Origin: Oscillospiraceae bacterium | Lineage (GTDB): Bacteria; Bacillota; Clostridia; Oscillospirales; Oscillospiraceae | NCBI GenBank assembly: GCA_017482385.1 | Contig: JAFUNI010000017.1 | Coordinates: forward strand, 87,825 to 151,824 | Direction: 5' to 3' | Length of the DNA: 64,000 nucleotides | Part shown: piece after piece, positions 51,513 to 59,111 of the stretch | Position numbering within the stretch: the first letter of the stretch is position 1 | Layout of the letters: every line of letters starts with the position of its first letter | The notes under the pieces: model-generated | Databases searched by the model: none | Seen by the model: the letters and a program-made list of their open reading frames with translations, nothing else | What the model was told of the DNA's origin: nothing | Program-made: the position numbers and the translations under genes

Positions 51513-53252
51513 ATGGCCTTTGATGCTTTTTTTCTGTCAGCGGTGCTGACGGAGATCCGGGAGAAAACCCCCGGCGGCCGGGTGGAGAAGATCCACCAGC
51601 CCAGCCGGGACACGGTGATTCTCCATCTGAAATCCCCGGAGGGACGCTATAAGCTCCTGTTCGGTATGAACCCCACAGCCCCCCGCTTGCACTTGACGGA
51701 AGGCAGCCCGGAGAATCCCCCGGAGCCGCCTATGTTCTGCATGCTTTTGCGCAAGCACCTGTCCGGTGCCCGCTTGGTAAGTATTGCCCAAATCCCTATG
51801 GAGCGGTGGGCGGAATTTACCTTTGACTGCATTGACGAAATGGGCGACCCGGTGCAAAAGAAATTGGTTGCCGAGCTGATGGGCAGGACCTGCAATCTGT
51901 ACCTGCTGGGCGCTGACGGTCGGATCATCGACTGCCTGCGCCGAGTGGGCCTGGACGAAGCGGTGCGGCCTGCTCTGCCGGGTATGTACTACCAAAACCC
52001 CAATCCCATCGAAAAGGAAAACCCCGCAACCTGCAAGGATTTCACTGAAATCCTGCTGAGACCCGGTGCGGATCTGCTCTGCGACCGGTTGATGGACAAT
52101 TTCGGCGGCCTTTCCCCTTTGGTGTGCCGGGAGGCAGCCTTGTTTGCCACTGGGGAAACCGATGCTCGGATAGAGGACTTAAATATTCCCGCTGTGGCGG
52201 AGAAAGTGGAACTGTTCTTCCAGGAGCATTTGCACCACCCTGCGCCCTATCTCTATACCACAGCTGACGGAAGTCCCAAGCAGTTTGCATTCTGCCCCAT
52301 TCGCCAGTACGGCGGCTGCGTGGAAAAAGAATCCTTCGGCAGCCTGCTGGACGGTTTTTACACACTCCGGGATCGGAAGGACGCCATGCGGCAGAAGAGC
52401 CAGGGTCTGCGGAAGACCGTGCAGAATCTCTGCCAGCGGCTGACCAAGAAGATGGCGATTCAAGAAAAAGAGCGCGCGGAAAGCCTGGAACGGGAACGGC
52501 TGCGCCAGTTGGGGGATATCCTCACTGCTAACCTGCACTTAATGAAAAAAGGTCAGACTACTGTGACCGTCCAGGACTTTTACGATGAGAATATGGCGGA
52601 AATACAGGTTGCTTTGTCGCCTTTGCTGTCGCCCCAGCAGAATGCGGCCAAGTACTATAAGGACTATGCCCGTATGAAGACCGCTGAAAAGGAACTGACC
52701 CGGCAGCTGGAACTGGGCGCTCAGGAGCTTGCCTATTTGGAAAGTGTTTTAGACGAGCTGAACCGGGCACAGACCGAGGCAGAACTGGAAGAGATCCGCC
52801 GGGAATTGCAGGAGGGCGGCTATGTAAAGCTTGACACCGGCAAGCGGAAAATGAAAACCGGCAAGCTGCCCCCTATGCGCTTCGAATCCACCGACGGTTA
52901 TCCCATTTATGTGGGCAGGAACAATGCCCAAAATGACGAGCTGACCTTTAAGGCGGCCCGGAAGGATGATATTTGGTTGCACGCATCCAAGGTCCACGGC
53001 AGCCATGTGATCATCTCCTGCTGTGGCACAACGCCCCCGGATGATACCATTACCCAGGCGGCTCAGCTGGCGGCCCATTATGCGGAAACCGCCGGCGGAC
53101 AGAATGTGCCGGTGGATGTAGTGCCGGTAAAAATGGTGAAGAAGACCCCGGACCGGAAGCCGGGCATGGTGATCTACCACTCCCACAGAACGGTCATCGT
53201 CAACCCCTATCCGGATATTGTGGTAGACCCGCTGAATGCAGAAAAGAAATAA
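51513..53252 (+). CDS. rqcH: ribosome quality control protein RqcH (NFACT family)
   Basis: Binds obstructed 50S subunits and adds C-terminal alanine tails that mark stalled peptides for degradation. The 579-residue protein has the NFACT-N domain (AFDAFFLSAVLTEIREK; helix-hairpin-helix region about 170-230), long coiled coils (about 290-440) and the NFACT-R domain with DDIWLHASKVHGSHVII. Older names are FbpA or fibronectin-binding protein. It begins at the base after the mrnC stop, so the pair is coupled. The Asp-Arg pair required for tailing could not be assigned with certainty. Confidence 0.93.
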   Translation: MAFDAFFLSAVLTEIREKTPGGRVEKIHQPSRDTVILHLKSPEGRYKLLFGMNPTAPRLHLTEGSPENPPEPPMFCMLLRKHLSGARLVSIAQIPMERWAEFTFDCIDEMGDPVQKKLVAELMGRTCNLYLLGADGRIIDCLRRVGLDEAVRPALPGMYYQNPNPIEKENPATCKDFTEILLRPGADLLCDRLMDNFGGLSPLVCREAALFATGETDARIEDLNIPAVAEKVELFFQEHLHHPAPYLYTTADGSPKQFAFCPIRQYGGCVEKESFGSLLDGFYTLRDRKDAMRQKSQGLRKTVQNLCQRLTKKMAIQEKERAESLERERLRQLGDILTANLHLMKKGQTTVTVQDFYDENMAEIQVALSPLLSPQQNAAKYYKDYARMKTAEKELTRQLELGAQELAYLESVLDELNRAQTEAELEEIRRELQEGGYVKLDTGKRKMKTGKLPPMRFESTDGYPIYVGRNNAQNDELTFKAARKDDIWLHASKVHGSHVIISCCGTTPPDDTITQAAQLAAHYAETAGGQNVPVDVVPVKMVKKTPDRKPGMVIYHSHRTVIVNPYPDIVVDPLNAEKK

Positions 53253-53278
53253 AAGGAACGGCTTTGCCGTTCCTTTTA
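53251..53278. terminator. bidirectional terminator between rqcH and spoIIP
   Basis: AAAAGGAACGGC and GCCGTTCCTTTT with a short loop. Confidence 0.87.
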
Positions 53279-54262
53279 TTTGCTTCCGTGAGCTAAAGAT
53301 AAAATGCCTTTTGCCAGCACCTCTGCGGCTTTGAGAGCCTGGGCGTGGGTATTCCCCGATGCCCCCACCTCTATGAGCAGCGACCCCACGGAAAGGTCCT
53401 GGTTGAATCGCTGGGTTCGTAAATTTAGGTTTCGGCAAATGCCCGGGCAAAAGGATTCCAGTTGTGTTTGCAATTTTAGCGCCAGGGAGAGATTTTCCTG
53501 CCATTGGGGATGGGTGAGTCCGCCGTAGTCCGTGCCCACCACGAACATCAGCGGCGCAAGGGTTTCCCCTTGGGAAAATACCGTGTGTGCAACTTGGTTG
53601 CCGGCGGCATCCTCGTAAGAATCCCGGTGCAGGTCTAACACCAAACGGATGGAGGGGTAGCGTTTCAAATACTCCTGTACACTTCTGCGGCTGTTGGTGT
53701 AAGAAAGGTCGTAGGAGGGGTTGTCGTGAACGGCAGTATCGTGAATCACCGAAATGCCGCCTTTTTCCAGCAGATCGGCCAGAAAACTGCCGATGGAGAG
53801 CATATTGTGGTTTGCGTCTAAGGTGTGATAGGGGGAGGTTTCCGCATAGTCGCCGCTATTGTAGCTTTCTGTAGTGTGTGAGTGGATGATCAGCACGGAA
53901 GGCTCGTCCCCGGTCAACTCCCAGGAAAGGGGCTTTGTCAGTAGCGCAGGAAGGTCTGCCTGATAGGAAAAACCGCTGCTCACGGTGATGGCTTTGGCAT
54001 CGTCGGGGGAGAAGGTGGGAACTGAAACAGATACCGGCTGAGATGGCGCAGGTGTTATTTGGGGAGCGGTGGGGGTTGTGACTTTGGTCGGCTCGGTGGA
54101 TTCTATGTTTACCGGCTTGCTGAGCCGCCCGGTTTGCAAAAAGAACATCCAGGAGGCCGCTTGGGGGGATAGGACAAAGTCCAGACCGGCGTTGCCCAGC
54201 AGTCGCAGGATCAGCGCCACCACGATCACCACCGTGCTGAAACGCAATACCTTTTGTTCCAT
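53276..54262 (-). CDS. spoIIP: stage II sporulation protein P
   Basis: Membrane-anchored peptidoglycan amidase/endopeptidase that drives engulfment of the forespore. The 328-residue protein has one N-terminal helix (about 8-28), a Pro/Thr-rich linker (about 45-85) and the amidase domain with IIHSHTTESY, VLDLHRDSYED and LLIEVGASGNTHAQAL, the zinc-ligand blocks of the family. AAAGGAGG lies 5 bases before the ATG. Its presence implies that the organism is, or was recently, able to sporulate. Confidence 0.93.
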   Translation of the reverse strand: MEQKVLRFSTVVIVVALILRLLGNAGLDFVLSPQAASWMFFLQTGRLSKPVNIESTEPTKVTTPTAPQITPAPSQPVSVSVPTFSPDDAKAITVSSGFSYQADLPALLTKPLSWELTGDEPSVLIIHSHTTESYNSGDYAETSPYHTLDANHNMLSIGSFLADLLEKGGISVIHDTAVHDNPSYDLSYTNSRRSVQEYLKRYPSIRLVLDLHRDSYEDAAGNQVAHTVFSQGETLAPLMFVVGTDYGGLTHPQWQENLSLALKLQTQLESFCPGICRNLNLRTQRFNQDLSVGSLLIEVGASGNTHAQALKAAEVLAKGILSLAHGSK

Positions 54263-54300
54263 AAAGACCTCCTTTGGTGAAGCTGTCAAAAATGCGTTTT

Positions 54301-54388
54301 TGTAGGGGAGGCATAGTATGCCTCCCGCTTTTTCGGAAGGGGAGTCTCTCATATTGGTTTCGGGAGGGATGGTATCCCTCCCCTACGA
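54301..54388. repeat. dispersed double-hairpin repeat, copy 4
   Basis: GTAGGGGAGG (54302-54311) and CCTCCCCTAC (54377-54386) enclose the ATAGTAT hairpin, a 35-base spacer and the ATGGTAT hairpin. Confidence 0.85.
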
Positions 54389-54411
54389 AAATATATTCCC
54401 CAAAGGGAAAA

Positions 54412-54442
54412 GAAAAGAGAGTGTTTTTTAACACTCTCTTTC
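54412..54442 (-). terminator. tadA: tadA terminator
   Basis: AGAGAGTGTT and AACACTCTCT around TTTT, just past the tadA stop. Confidence 0.8.
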
Positions 54443-54445
54443 TGT

Positions 54446-54925
54446 CTATTCAGGTTTTTTCCATTTGGGCCTGTCCTTGATTTTCTCCCTTAAGTCCCGG
54501 AAGAAAGCCTGTAAAAGGGCTTGGGATTCCGTTTCCAGCAGACCGTATTCTGCCACCGGATGGTGGTTAAATTCCATATGAAACAGGTCACAAACCGATC
54601 CACAAGCGCCGCATTTTTCGTCTTTGGCAGCAATGACCACCCGGGGGATCCGGGCATTGATGATTGCCCCGGCGCACATAGGACAGGGCTCTAAGGTTAC
54701 GAACATTTCACATTCCCACAGCCGCCAGCCACCTAAATTTCTGCAGGCGTCGGCAATGGCTTCAATTTCTGCGTGGCCCAAAGCGGTTTTGGCGGTTTCC
54801 CGACGGTTGCGACCACGGCCCACGATCTCGCCCCGCCGCACAATGACACAGCCCACCGGCACTTCGCCCTCTGCGGCAGCCTCTTTTGCCAAGACAAGGG
54901 CCTCCTGCATAAAAATCTCGTCCAT
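54446..54925 (-). CDS. tadA: tRNA-specific adenosine deaminase TadA
   Basis: Zinc enzyme that converts A34 to inosine in tRNA-Arg(ACG). The 159-residue protein has the cytidine-deaminase-fold motifs GHAEIEAIADAC (zinc His and catalytic Glu) and EPCPMCAGAIINARIPRV. GEVPVGCVIVRRGEIVG is typical of TadA. AAAGGAGG lies 6 bases before the ATG. Confidence 0.95.
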   Translation of the reverse strand: MDEIFMQEALVLAKEAAAEGEVPVGCVIVRRGEIVGRGRNRRETAKTALGHAEIEAIADACRNLGGWRLWECEMFVTLEPCPMCAGAIINARIPRVVIAAKDEKCGACGSVCDLFHMEFNHHPVAEYGLLETESQALLQAFFRDLREKIKDRPKWKKPE

Positions 54926-54945
54926 GGCGCACCTCCTTTTTGCTT

Positions 54946-54974
54946 ATGATACTAAAAAGGAGCTTGCCCGTCAA
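54946..54974 (-). promoter_or_regulatory. tadA: tadA promoter
   Basis: Minus-strand TTGACG (54969-54974), 17-base spacer, TATCAT (54946-54951). Confidence 0.72.
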
Positions 54975-55009
54975 GTATACCGCAGGTATTTTGCGAAACA
55001 AAGAAAATA

Positions 55010-55038
55010 TTGTACTCCCCAAAAATCTATGTTATAAT
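55010..55038 (+). promoter_or_regulatory. queH: queH promoter
   Basis: TTGTAC (55010-55015), 17-base spacer, TATAAT (55033-55038). Confidence 0.75.
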
Positions 55039-55065
55039 AAATAAAATTGTGCTATGGAGAATGCT

Positions 55066-55611
55066 ATGAAGACTTTACTGCATATCTGCTGCGCCCCTTG
55101 CGCCAACCAGTGCGTAACGAGCATGCGGGAAGAAAATATTGAAGTCACCGGATTTTGGTACAACCCCAACATCCACCCCTTTACCGAGTACCGCAGCCGC
55201 CGCAACTGTCTGCGGGAGTACGCAAAGGATGTGGAGCTTCCCCTCATTGAGCAGGATCAGTACGCTTTGCGGCCCTTTGTCCGGGAAGTGGCGGAGGATA
55301 TCGCCCATCGGTGCGTAAAATGTTATGAAATGCGCCTGTTCCAAACGGCCAAAACAGCAAAAGAACAGGGTTTTGACAGCTTTACATCTTCTTTGTTTAT
55401 CAGCCCCTATCAGAACCACGAGCTGATGAAAGCTGTGGCAGAGCGGGCAGCGGAAACCTATGGCGTGGAATTTCTCTACCGGGACTTTAGACCCCTTTTC
55501 AAGGCCGGACAGGAACACGCCCGGGAGCACTGTTTTTATATGCAGAAGTATTGCGGCTGCGTTTTCTCCGAAGAGGAACGCTACCTGAAAGCGAACAAAA
55601 TCATTCCGTAG
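55066..55611 (+). CDS. queH: epoxyqueuosine reductase QueH
   Basis: Catalyses the last step of queuosine synthesis in tRNA, without cobalamin (unlike QueG). The 181-residue protein has CCAPC near the N-terminus, HRCVKCYEMRL in the middle and YCGCVFSEEER near the end, the iron-sulfur and mononuclear iron cysteines of the family. The start is the ATG 5 bases after GGAGA; the ATG at 55054 is part of that site. It is followed by an RNA methyltransferase gene with a 9-base gap. Confidence 0.92.
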   Translation: MKTLLHICCAPCANQCVTSMREENIEVTGFWYNPNIHPFTEYRSRRNCLREYAKDVELPLIEQDQYALRPFVREVAEDIAHRCVKCYEMRLFQTAKTAKEQGFDSFTSSLFISPYQNHELMKAVAERAAETYGVEFLYRDFRPLFKAGQEHAREHCFYMQKYCGCVFSEEERYLKANKIIP

Positions 55612-55620
55612 GAGGCAATT

Positions 55621-56745
55621 ATGCAACTGATTGTACCTTGCCTGTTTGGCCTGGAGGGACTTGCCGGCGACGAATTGAGAAGATTGAATATGGAAAATGT
55701 CCGGGTGGAGGACCGCCGTGTTCTGTTCACCGGTGACGAAAATGCCTTGGCAAAGGCCAATATCTGCCTGCGTACCGGCGAACGGGTGATGGTGGTGCTG
55801 GCCCAGTTCCAGGCAAAAACCTTTGAAGAGCTGTTCCAGGGTGTCTTGGCTGCCAATTTGGAGGACTATATCCCCGCTGACGGCCAGTTCCCGGTAAAGG
55901 GTCACTGCCTCAACAGCCAGCTGATGAGCGTGTCCGATTGCCAGGCCATCATCAAGAAAGCTGCCTCCCGCCGTTTGGGTGAGAAGTACGGCGTAAGCTG
56001 GCTGCCGGAGACCGGTGTGAAGTTTCAGCTCCACTTTACCATCTTAAATGACCAAGTAACCCTTTCTTTGGACACTTCCGGACAGGGTTTGCACAAGCGC
56101 GGTTACCGGGCCGTGGGCAACGATGCACCCTTGCACGAGACTTTAGCTGCCGGTATGGTGCAGCTGACCAAATACCGTGGCCGGGAGTTCTTTTGGGATC
56201 CCTTCTGTGGCTCCGGCACCATTGCCATTGAGGCAGCCCTCATTGCCAAAAACCGGGCGCCGGGCCTAAACCGCAGCTTTGCGGCGGAAAACTACCCCTG
56301 GATGCCAAAGGAAGCCTGGGAATTGGCAAAAACCGAAGCAAAGGATAAGGAATTTAACGGCGATTATCGCATTATGGGCTCTGACAATGACCCGGCCTGT
56401 GTGTCGTTATCCTTTGCCAATGCCCGGAAAGCCGGTGTTGCCGACTGCGTAACCTTCAAAGACGGCGATGCCACCAAGATGAGTCTGCCGGCAGAGAGCG
56501 GCATCATCGTCAGCAATCCGCCCTACGGCGAGCGTATGATGGAGCAAAATTCCGCCCGGGGGCTTTACAGCGCCTTGGGCCGCCATTTGAAATTTGCCAA
56601 CGATTGGAAGAAGTTTATCATCACCTCCGAGCCGGAATTTGAGCATTATTTCGGTAGGCGTGCGGATAAAAAACGGAAATTCTACAATGGCAAGATCAAA
56701 TGTGACCTCTATATGTTCACTGACAACACACGGAGAAAGAAATGA
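55621..56745 (+). CDS. THUMP-domain class I RNA methyltransferase (RlmL/YpsC-like)
   Basis: A 374-residue SAM-dependent N2-guanine methyltransferase for rRNA. An N-terminal ferredoxin-like/THUMP region (about 1-155) is followed by the Rossmann domain with FFWDPFCGSGTIAIEAALIA (split, about 196-212) and the catalytic SNPPYGERM (about 300). Members modify 23S rRNA; the exact position is not deducible. GGAGG precedes the ATG by 6 bases, and its last four bases overlap the next gene. Confidence 0.9.
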   Translation: MQLIVPCLFGLEGLAGDELRRLNMENVRVEDRRVLFTGDENALAKANICLRTGERVMVVLAQFQAKTFEELFQGVLAANLEDYIPADGQFPVKGHCLNSQLMSVSDCQAIIKKAASRRLGEKYGVSWLPETGVKFQLHFTILNDQVTLSLDTSGQGLHKRGYRAVGNDAPLHETLAAGMVQLTKYRGREFFWDPFCGSGTIAIEAALIAKNRAPGLNRSFAAENYPWMPKEAWELAKTEAKDKEFNGDYRIMGSDNDPACVSLSFANARKAGVADCVTFKDGDATKMSLPAESGIIVSNPPYGERMMEQNSARGLYSALGRHLKFANDWKKFIITSEPEFEHYFGRRADKKRKFYNGKIKCDLYMFTDNTRRKK

Positions 56746-57665
56746 AACATTTATTTATCATCAATCCCGCAGCCGGCAGCAGGGACAGGACTGCCGTTTA
56801 CAGCGAGCAGATCCATAAGCTGTGCAAAGGCTTGGACTATACCATTGAGGTGTCCGGTGCTCCCGGCCAGTGCCGGGAGATCGCAAGAAAAGCAGCCCAA
56901 ACAGGGGAGGAGATCCGTATTTACTCCTGCGGCGGCGACGGCACCATGAATGAGATCGTGTCCGGTGTGGCGGGCTACCCCAATGTGGCGGTGACTATGT
57001 ACTCCGGCGGCAGCGGCAACGATTTTGCCCGGGTGTTTGACGACCCGGATGCCTTCCGGGATTTGGAGCGGCTTTTGGATGCGGAGGAAGTGACCTTTGA
57101 TCTGATCCGCTGCAACGATGATTACAGTTTGAACATCTGCTCTGTGGGCTTTGATGCCCGGATCGGCACGGATGTTGCCAATTATAAGCGTCTGCCCTTG
57201 CTCAGCGGCTTCCGGGCCTATGCGGCATCTGCGGTGGTGAATACCATTCGGGGCGTGAAGGAGCATTATGTGGTGGAGATTGACGGAGAGCGGATCGATG
57301 ACAAATTCACCCTCATCTGCGCCTGTAACGGCAGATATTATGGCGGCGGCTTCAATCCCGTTCCCGAGGCAGATCCGGCAGACGGCAAGTTAGAGGTGCT
57401 GCTGGTAAAGGGTGTTTCCCGGCTTCAGGTGGCAAAGCTTATCGGCGCTTACAAGAACGGAAAATACAAGCAGCTTCCCAAATGGGTGCGGCATTTCACT
57501 ACTGACCGCGTAAAGATAATCTGCGACAAGCCATCCCCCCTCAATTTGGACGGCGAACTGCGAATGGCGGAGGTGGCGGATATCCGCCTGGCAGAGGAAA
57601 AGATCCGTTTCTTCTACCCCAAGGGCCTTGTTTGGCAGCACGAAAAAGAACTCACATTGGTATAA
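56742..57665 (+). CDS. diacylglycerol kinase-family lipid kinase
   Basis: A 307-residue DAGK catalytic-domain protein, which phosphorylates a lipid such as diacylglycerol at the membrane (DgkB/YegS/BmrU type). Motifs are FIINPAAGSRDRT, SCGGDGTMNEIV (nucleotide-binding GGDGT) and YSGGSGNDFARVF. The start overlaps the methyltransferase stop (ATGA), so the two are coupled though functionally unrelated. Confidence 0.88.
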   Translation: MKHLFIINPAAGSRDRTAVYSEQIHKLCKGLDYTIEVSGAPGQCREIARKAAQTGEEIRIYSCGGDGTMNEIVSGVAGYPNVAVTMYSGGSGNDFARVFDDPDAFRDLERLLDAEEVTFDLIRCNDDYSLNICSVGFDARIGTDVANYKRLPLLSGFRAYAASAVVNTIRGVKEHYVVEIDGERIDDKFTLICACNGRYYGGGFNPVPEADPADGKLEVLLVKGVSRLQVAKLIGAYKNGKYKQLPKWVRHFTTDRVKIICDKPSPLNLDGELRMAEVADIRLAEEKIRFFYPKGLVWQHEKELTLV

Positions 57666-57669
57666 ATTG

Positions 57670-57699
57670 TAAAGAACGGCCTAAGGGCCGTTCTTTTTG
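57670..57699 (+). terminator. terminator after the lipid kinase gene
   Basis: AAAGAACGGCC and GGGCCGTTCTTTTT. Confidence 0.86.
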
Positions 57700-57731
57700 C
57701 GCTATTTTGTAAAATTTTAACAAACATAAAG

Positions 57732-57755
57732 TTGTGTACTTGTGCAAGTACACAA
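57732..57755. promoter_or_regulatory. perfect 24-bp palindrome (operator candidate)
   Basis: TTGTGTACTTG-TG-CAAGTACACAA, 11-base arms without mismatch, 26 bases upstream of the -35 of the following mini-operon. The half-site AAGTACAC recurs at 57822-57829. Confidence 0.7.
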
Positions 57756-57781
57756 ATACAAAGAAACACTTTGGGAAATCC

Positions 57782-57838
57782 TTGACAATTCCGGGTCTGC
57801 ATACTAATATGGGGATGTAGGAAGTACACGAACGAGTA
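57782..57838 (+). promoter_or_regulatory. promoter of the Cys-rich mini-operon with downstream inverted repeat
   Basis: TTGACA (57782-57787), 17-base spacer, TAATAT (57805-57810). GTAC-ACGAACGA-GTAC follows at about 57823-57838 over the expected transcript start. Confidence 0.78.
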
Positions 57839-57855
57839 CAAAAATGGAGGGATTT

Positions 57856-58029
57856 ATGGGAATTTTGTACTTAAGACCGTCCAAGCGGCGGCCCATTCGG
57901 ACAGGCCCCCCGCTGTTTCCGGGGGATATGCAGAGCGCCCTTCCCTGTGCCTGGTGCCGGGAATGTGGCAAGGAAGTGTTTTTGTGGGGCGAGGAGCTTT
58001 GCCCCGGCTGTAAAGGAGGAACAAAATGA
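57856..58029 (+). CDS. zinc-ribbon mini-protein (57 residues)
   Basis: A short basic protein with CAWCRECGK at about residues 31-39 and CPGCKGG at about 49-55, a C4 zinc ribbon. No family is recognised. The ATG was chosen because GGAGGG (57846-57851) lies 4 bases upstream; an ATG at 57844 is part of that site. The stop overlaps the next start (ATGA). Small zinc-ribbon proteins of this kind are common in clostridial prophage-derived modules, but no other phage gene is here. Confidence 0.65.
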   Translation: MGILYLRPSKRRPIRTGPPLFPGDMQSALPCAWCRECGKEVFLWGEELCPGCKGGTK

Positions 58030-58178
58030 ACGGAAGAAATTTTGGAAGTCCCTGTGAGGGCTGCATGCGGGTGGCTTGCCCGGAGAAATGTGAAAACAAG
58101 CTGTGCAAGGATTGGAAGGCCTGGTTTTTGGGCCGCTGGGCAGGCATTCACGCCTATGGCCAGCGTTACGGAAAGTGA
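58026..58178 (+). CDS. cysteine-rich mini-protein (50 residues)
   Basis: A 50-codon gene overlapping the zinc-ribbon gene by four bases (ATGA). The product has CEGC, then VACPEKCENKLC: cysteines at 10, 13, 18, 22 and 27 in a compact cluster, followed by an aromatic-rich tail (DWKAWFLGRWAG). A metal-binding role is likely; no family is recognised. Coupled overlaps and shared codon usage argue that it is real. The next gene starts 9 bases after its stop. Confidence 0.62.
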   Translation: MNGRNFGSPCEGCMRVACPEKCENKLCKDWKAWFLGRWAGIHAYGQRYGK

Positions 58179-58187
58179 GGGATCACT

Positions 58188-58625
58188 ATGCAATGGAAAG
58201 AAGAAGCTATGGAAAAGCTGAAGCGCTACAGCGCTATGCGACTTGCCGAAAAGAATATCCCGGAGCAGATCTGTATGTTGGAGGCCAGTGCAGCCTCCCT
58301 GCGTAGCTCCACCGCTCCCAAGGTGGGAGGACACAGCGGTGTCCGTGGCCGGGAGGATGCCCTTATCAACAATCTGGCGGAGCGCCAGGAACTGGAGTGG
58401 AGCTTGGCCCGGGTGAAGCAGTGGCTGGCGGTAACGAACCGGGGCTTAAATGCGCTGACCAACGAGGAATTGGTGATCCTGCAGAGAATGTACCTGTGCC
58501 CGGAGCGGGGTGCAGTGGACCGGCTTTGCGGGGAATTGGGTGTGGAGCAGGCCACGGTCTACCGGAAACGGGACAAGGCTTTGCAACATTTCACAACGGC
58601 TATGTACGGTTTCCTGGAAACATAA
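58188..58625 (+). CDS. sigma-region-4-like HTH protein (phage ArpU/RinA-like)
   Basis: A 145-residue protein. The N-terminal part is helical (LKRYSAMRLAEKNIPEQI; about 1-60). The C-terminal 50 residues form a sigma-70 region 4-type helix-turn-helix: LTNEELVILQRMYLCPERGAVDRLCGEL then VEQATVYRKRDKALQHF. Such proteins control late genes in prophages or act as small sigma-like activators. It closes the three-gene module, whose promoter has palindromic operators; whether it acts on its own promoter is not shown. GAGGG precedes the ATG by 6 bases. Confidence 0.7.
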   Translation: MQWKEEAMEKLKRYSAMRLAEKNIPEQICMLEASAASLRSSTAPKVGGHSGVRGREDALINNLAERQELEWSLARVKQWLAVTNRGLNALTNEELVILQRMYLCPERGAVDRLCGELGVEQATVYRKRDKALQHFTTAMYGFLET

Positions 58626-58628
58626 ATG

Positions 58629-58654
58629 CGGAGGGGATTTTCCCCTCCTTATTA
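58629..58654 (+). terminator. hairpin after the HTH gene
   Basis: GGAGGGGA-TTT-TCCCCTCC with T-rich flank, a moderate terminator. Confidence 0.65.
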
Positions 58655-58674
58655 AAATTTTGCCCCAAAAGCCC

Positions 58675-58703
58675 TTGACAAATTCTTCCTGTTCGTGTAT
58701 GAT
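58675..58703 (+). promoter_or_regulatory. feoA: feo operon promoter
   Basis: TTGACA (58675-58680), 17-base spacer, TATGAT (58698-58703). Confidence 0.88.
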
Positions 58704-58710
58704 ATATGAG

Positions 58711-58726
58711 GTTAGCAGAGGCTAAC
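58711..58726. promoter_or_regulatory. feo operator 1 (GTTAGC-N4-GCTAAC)
   Basis: A perfect 6-4-6 inverted repeat at the expected transcription start. It resembles the core of DtxR/IdeR-type iron boxes (TTAGGTTAGCCTAACCTAA), with a wider centre. Confidence 0.72.
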
Positions 58727-58744
58727 TGAAAATTTAGGACAAAA

Positions 58745-58760
58745 GTTAGCCTGTGCTAAC
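58745..58760. promoter_or_regulatory. feo operator 2 (GTTAGC-N4-GCTAAC)
   Basis: Second identical pair of arms, centred 34 bases downstream of operator 1, in the feoA leader. Confidence 0.7.
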
Positions 58761-58785
58761 AGTGTTTTGGAATAGGGTGATCGTT

Positions 58786-58998
58786 ATGAATTTGACCGCT
58801 GCCGAGCTTGGCAAAGAATATATTGTCCGGGCCATTGAGACCGATGACGAGGAGCTGAATGCTTTCCTGTTCTCTTTGGGCTGCTACAGCGGCGAGCCCA
58901 TTACGGTGATCTCCCGCAGACGGGGCGGTTGCACCGTTTCCATCAAAGACGGCAGATACAATATCGATAATCAGCTGGCTGCGGCCATCCTCATCTGA
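58786..58998 (+). CDS. feoA: ferrous iron transport protein A
   Basis: A 70-residue SH3-like protein that supports FeoB. It has the small beta-barrel pattern with LFSLGCYSGEPITVISRR and the late NIDNQLAAAI strand. The start is the ATG 5 bases after AGGGTGA; earlier in-frame codons overlap operator 2. It is the first gene of the feo operon. Confidence 0.9.
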   Translation: MNLTAAELGKEYIVRAIETDDEELNAFLFSLGCYSGEPITVISRRRGGCTVSIKDGRYNIDNQLAAAILI

Positions 58999-59037
58999 GG
59001 ACGAAAGGACAGTCTGCTGATTGTCTTTTGACCGTGA

Positions 59038-59053
59038 GTTAGCTGCCGCTAAC
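59038..59053. promoter_or_regulatory. feo operator 3 between feoA and feoB
   Basis: A third GTTAGC-N4-GCTAAC, in the feoA-feoB gap. It may mark a second promoter or allow looping with operators 1 and 2. Confidence 0.65.
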
Positions 59054-59111
59054 TAAAATGTGATTTCAAAGCATAAGCTGTTTTATGAAATAATAAGAGG
59101 AGGAAATGAAA

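Noticed and set aside
57700-58660. Intact prophage
   Set aside because: Only one phage-like regulator and two tiny Cys-rich genes are present; there is no integrase, terminase, capsid or attachment-site pair around them.
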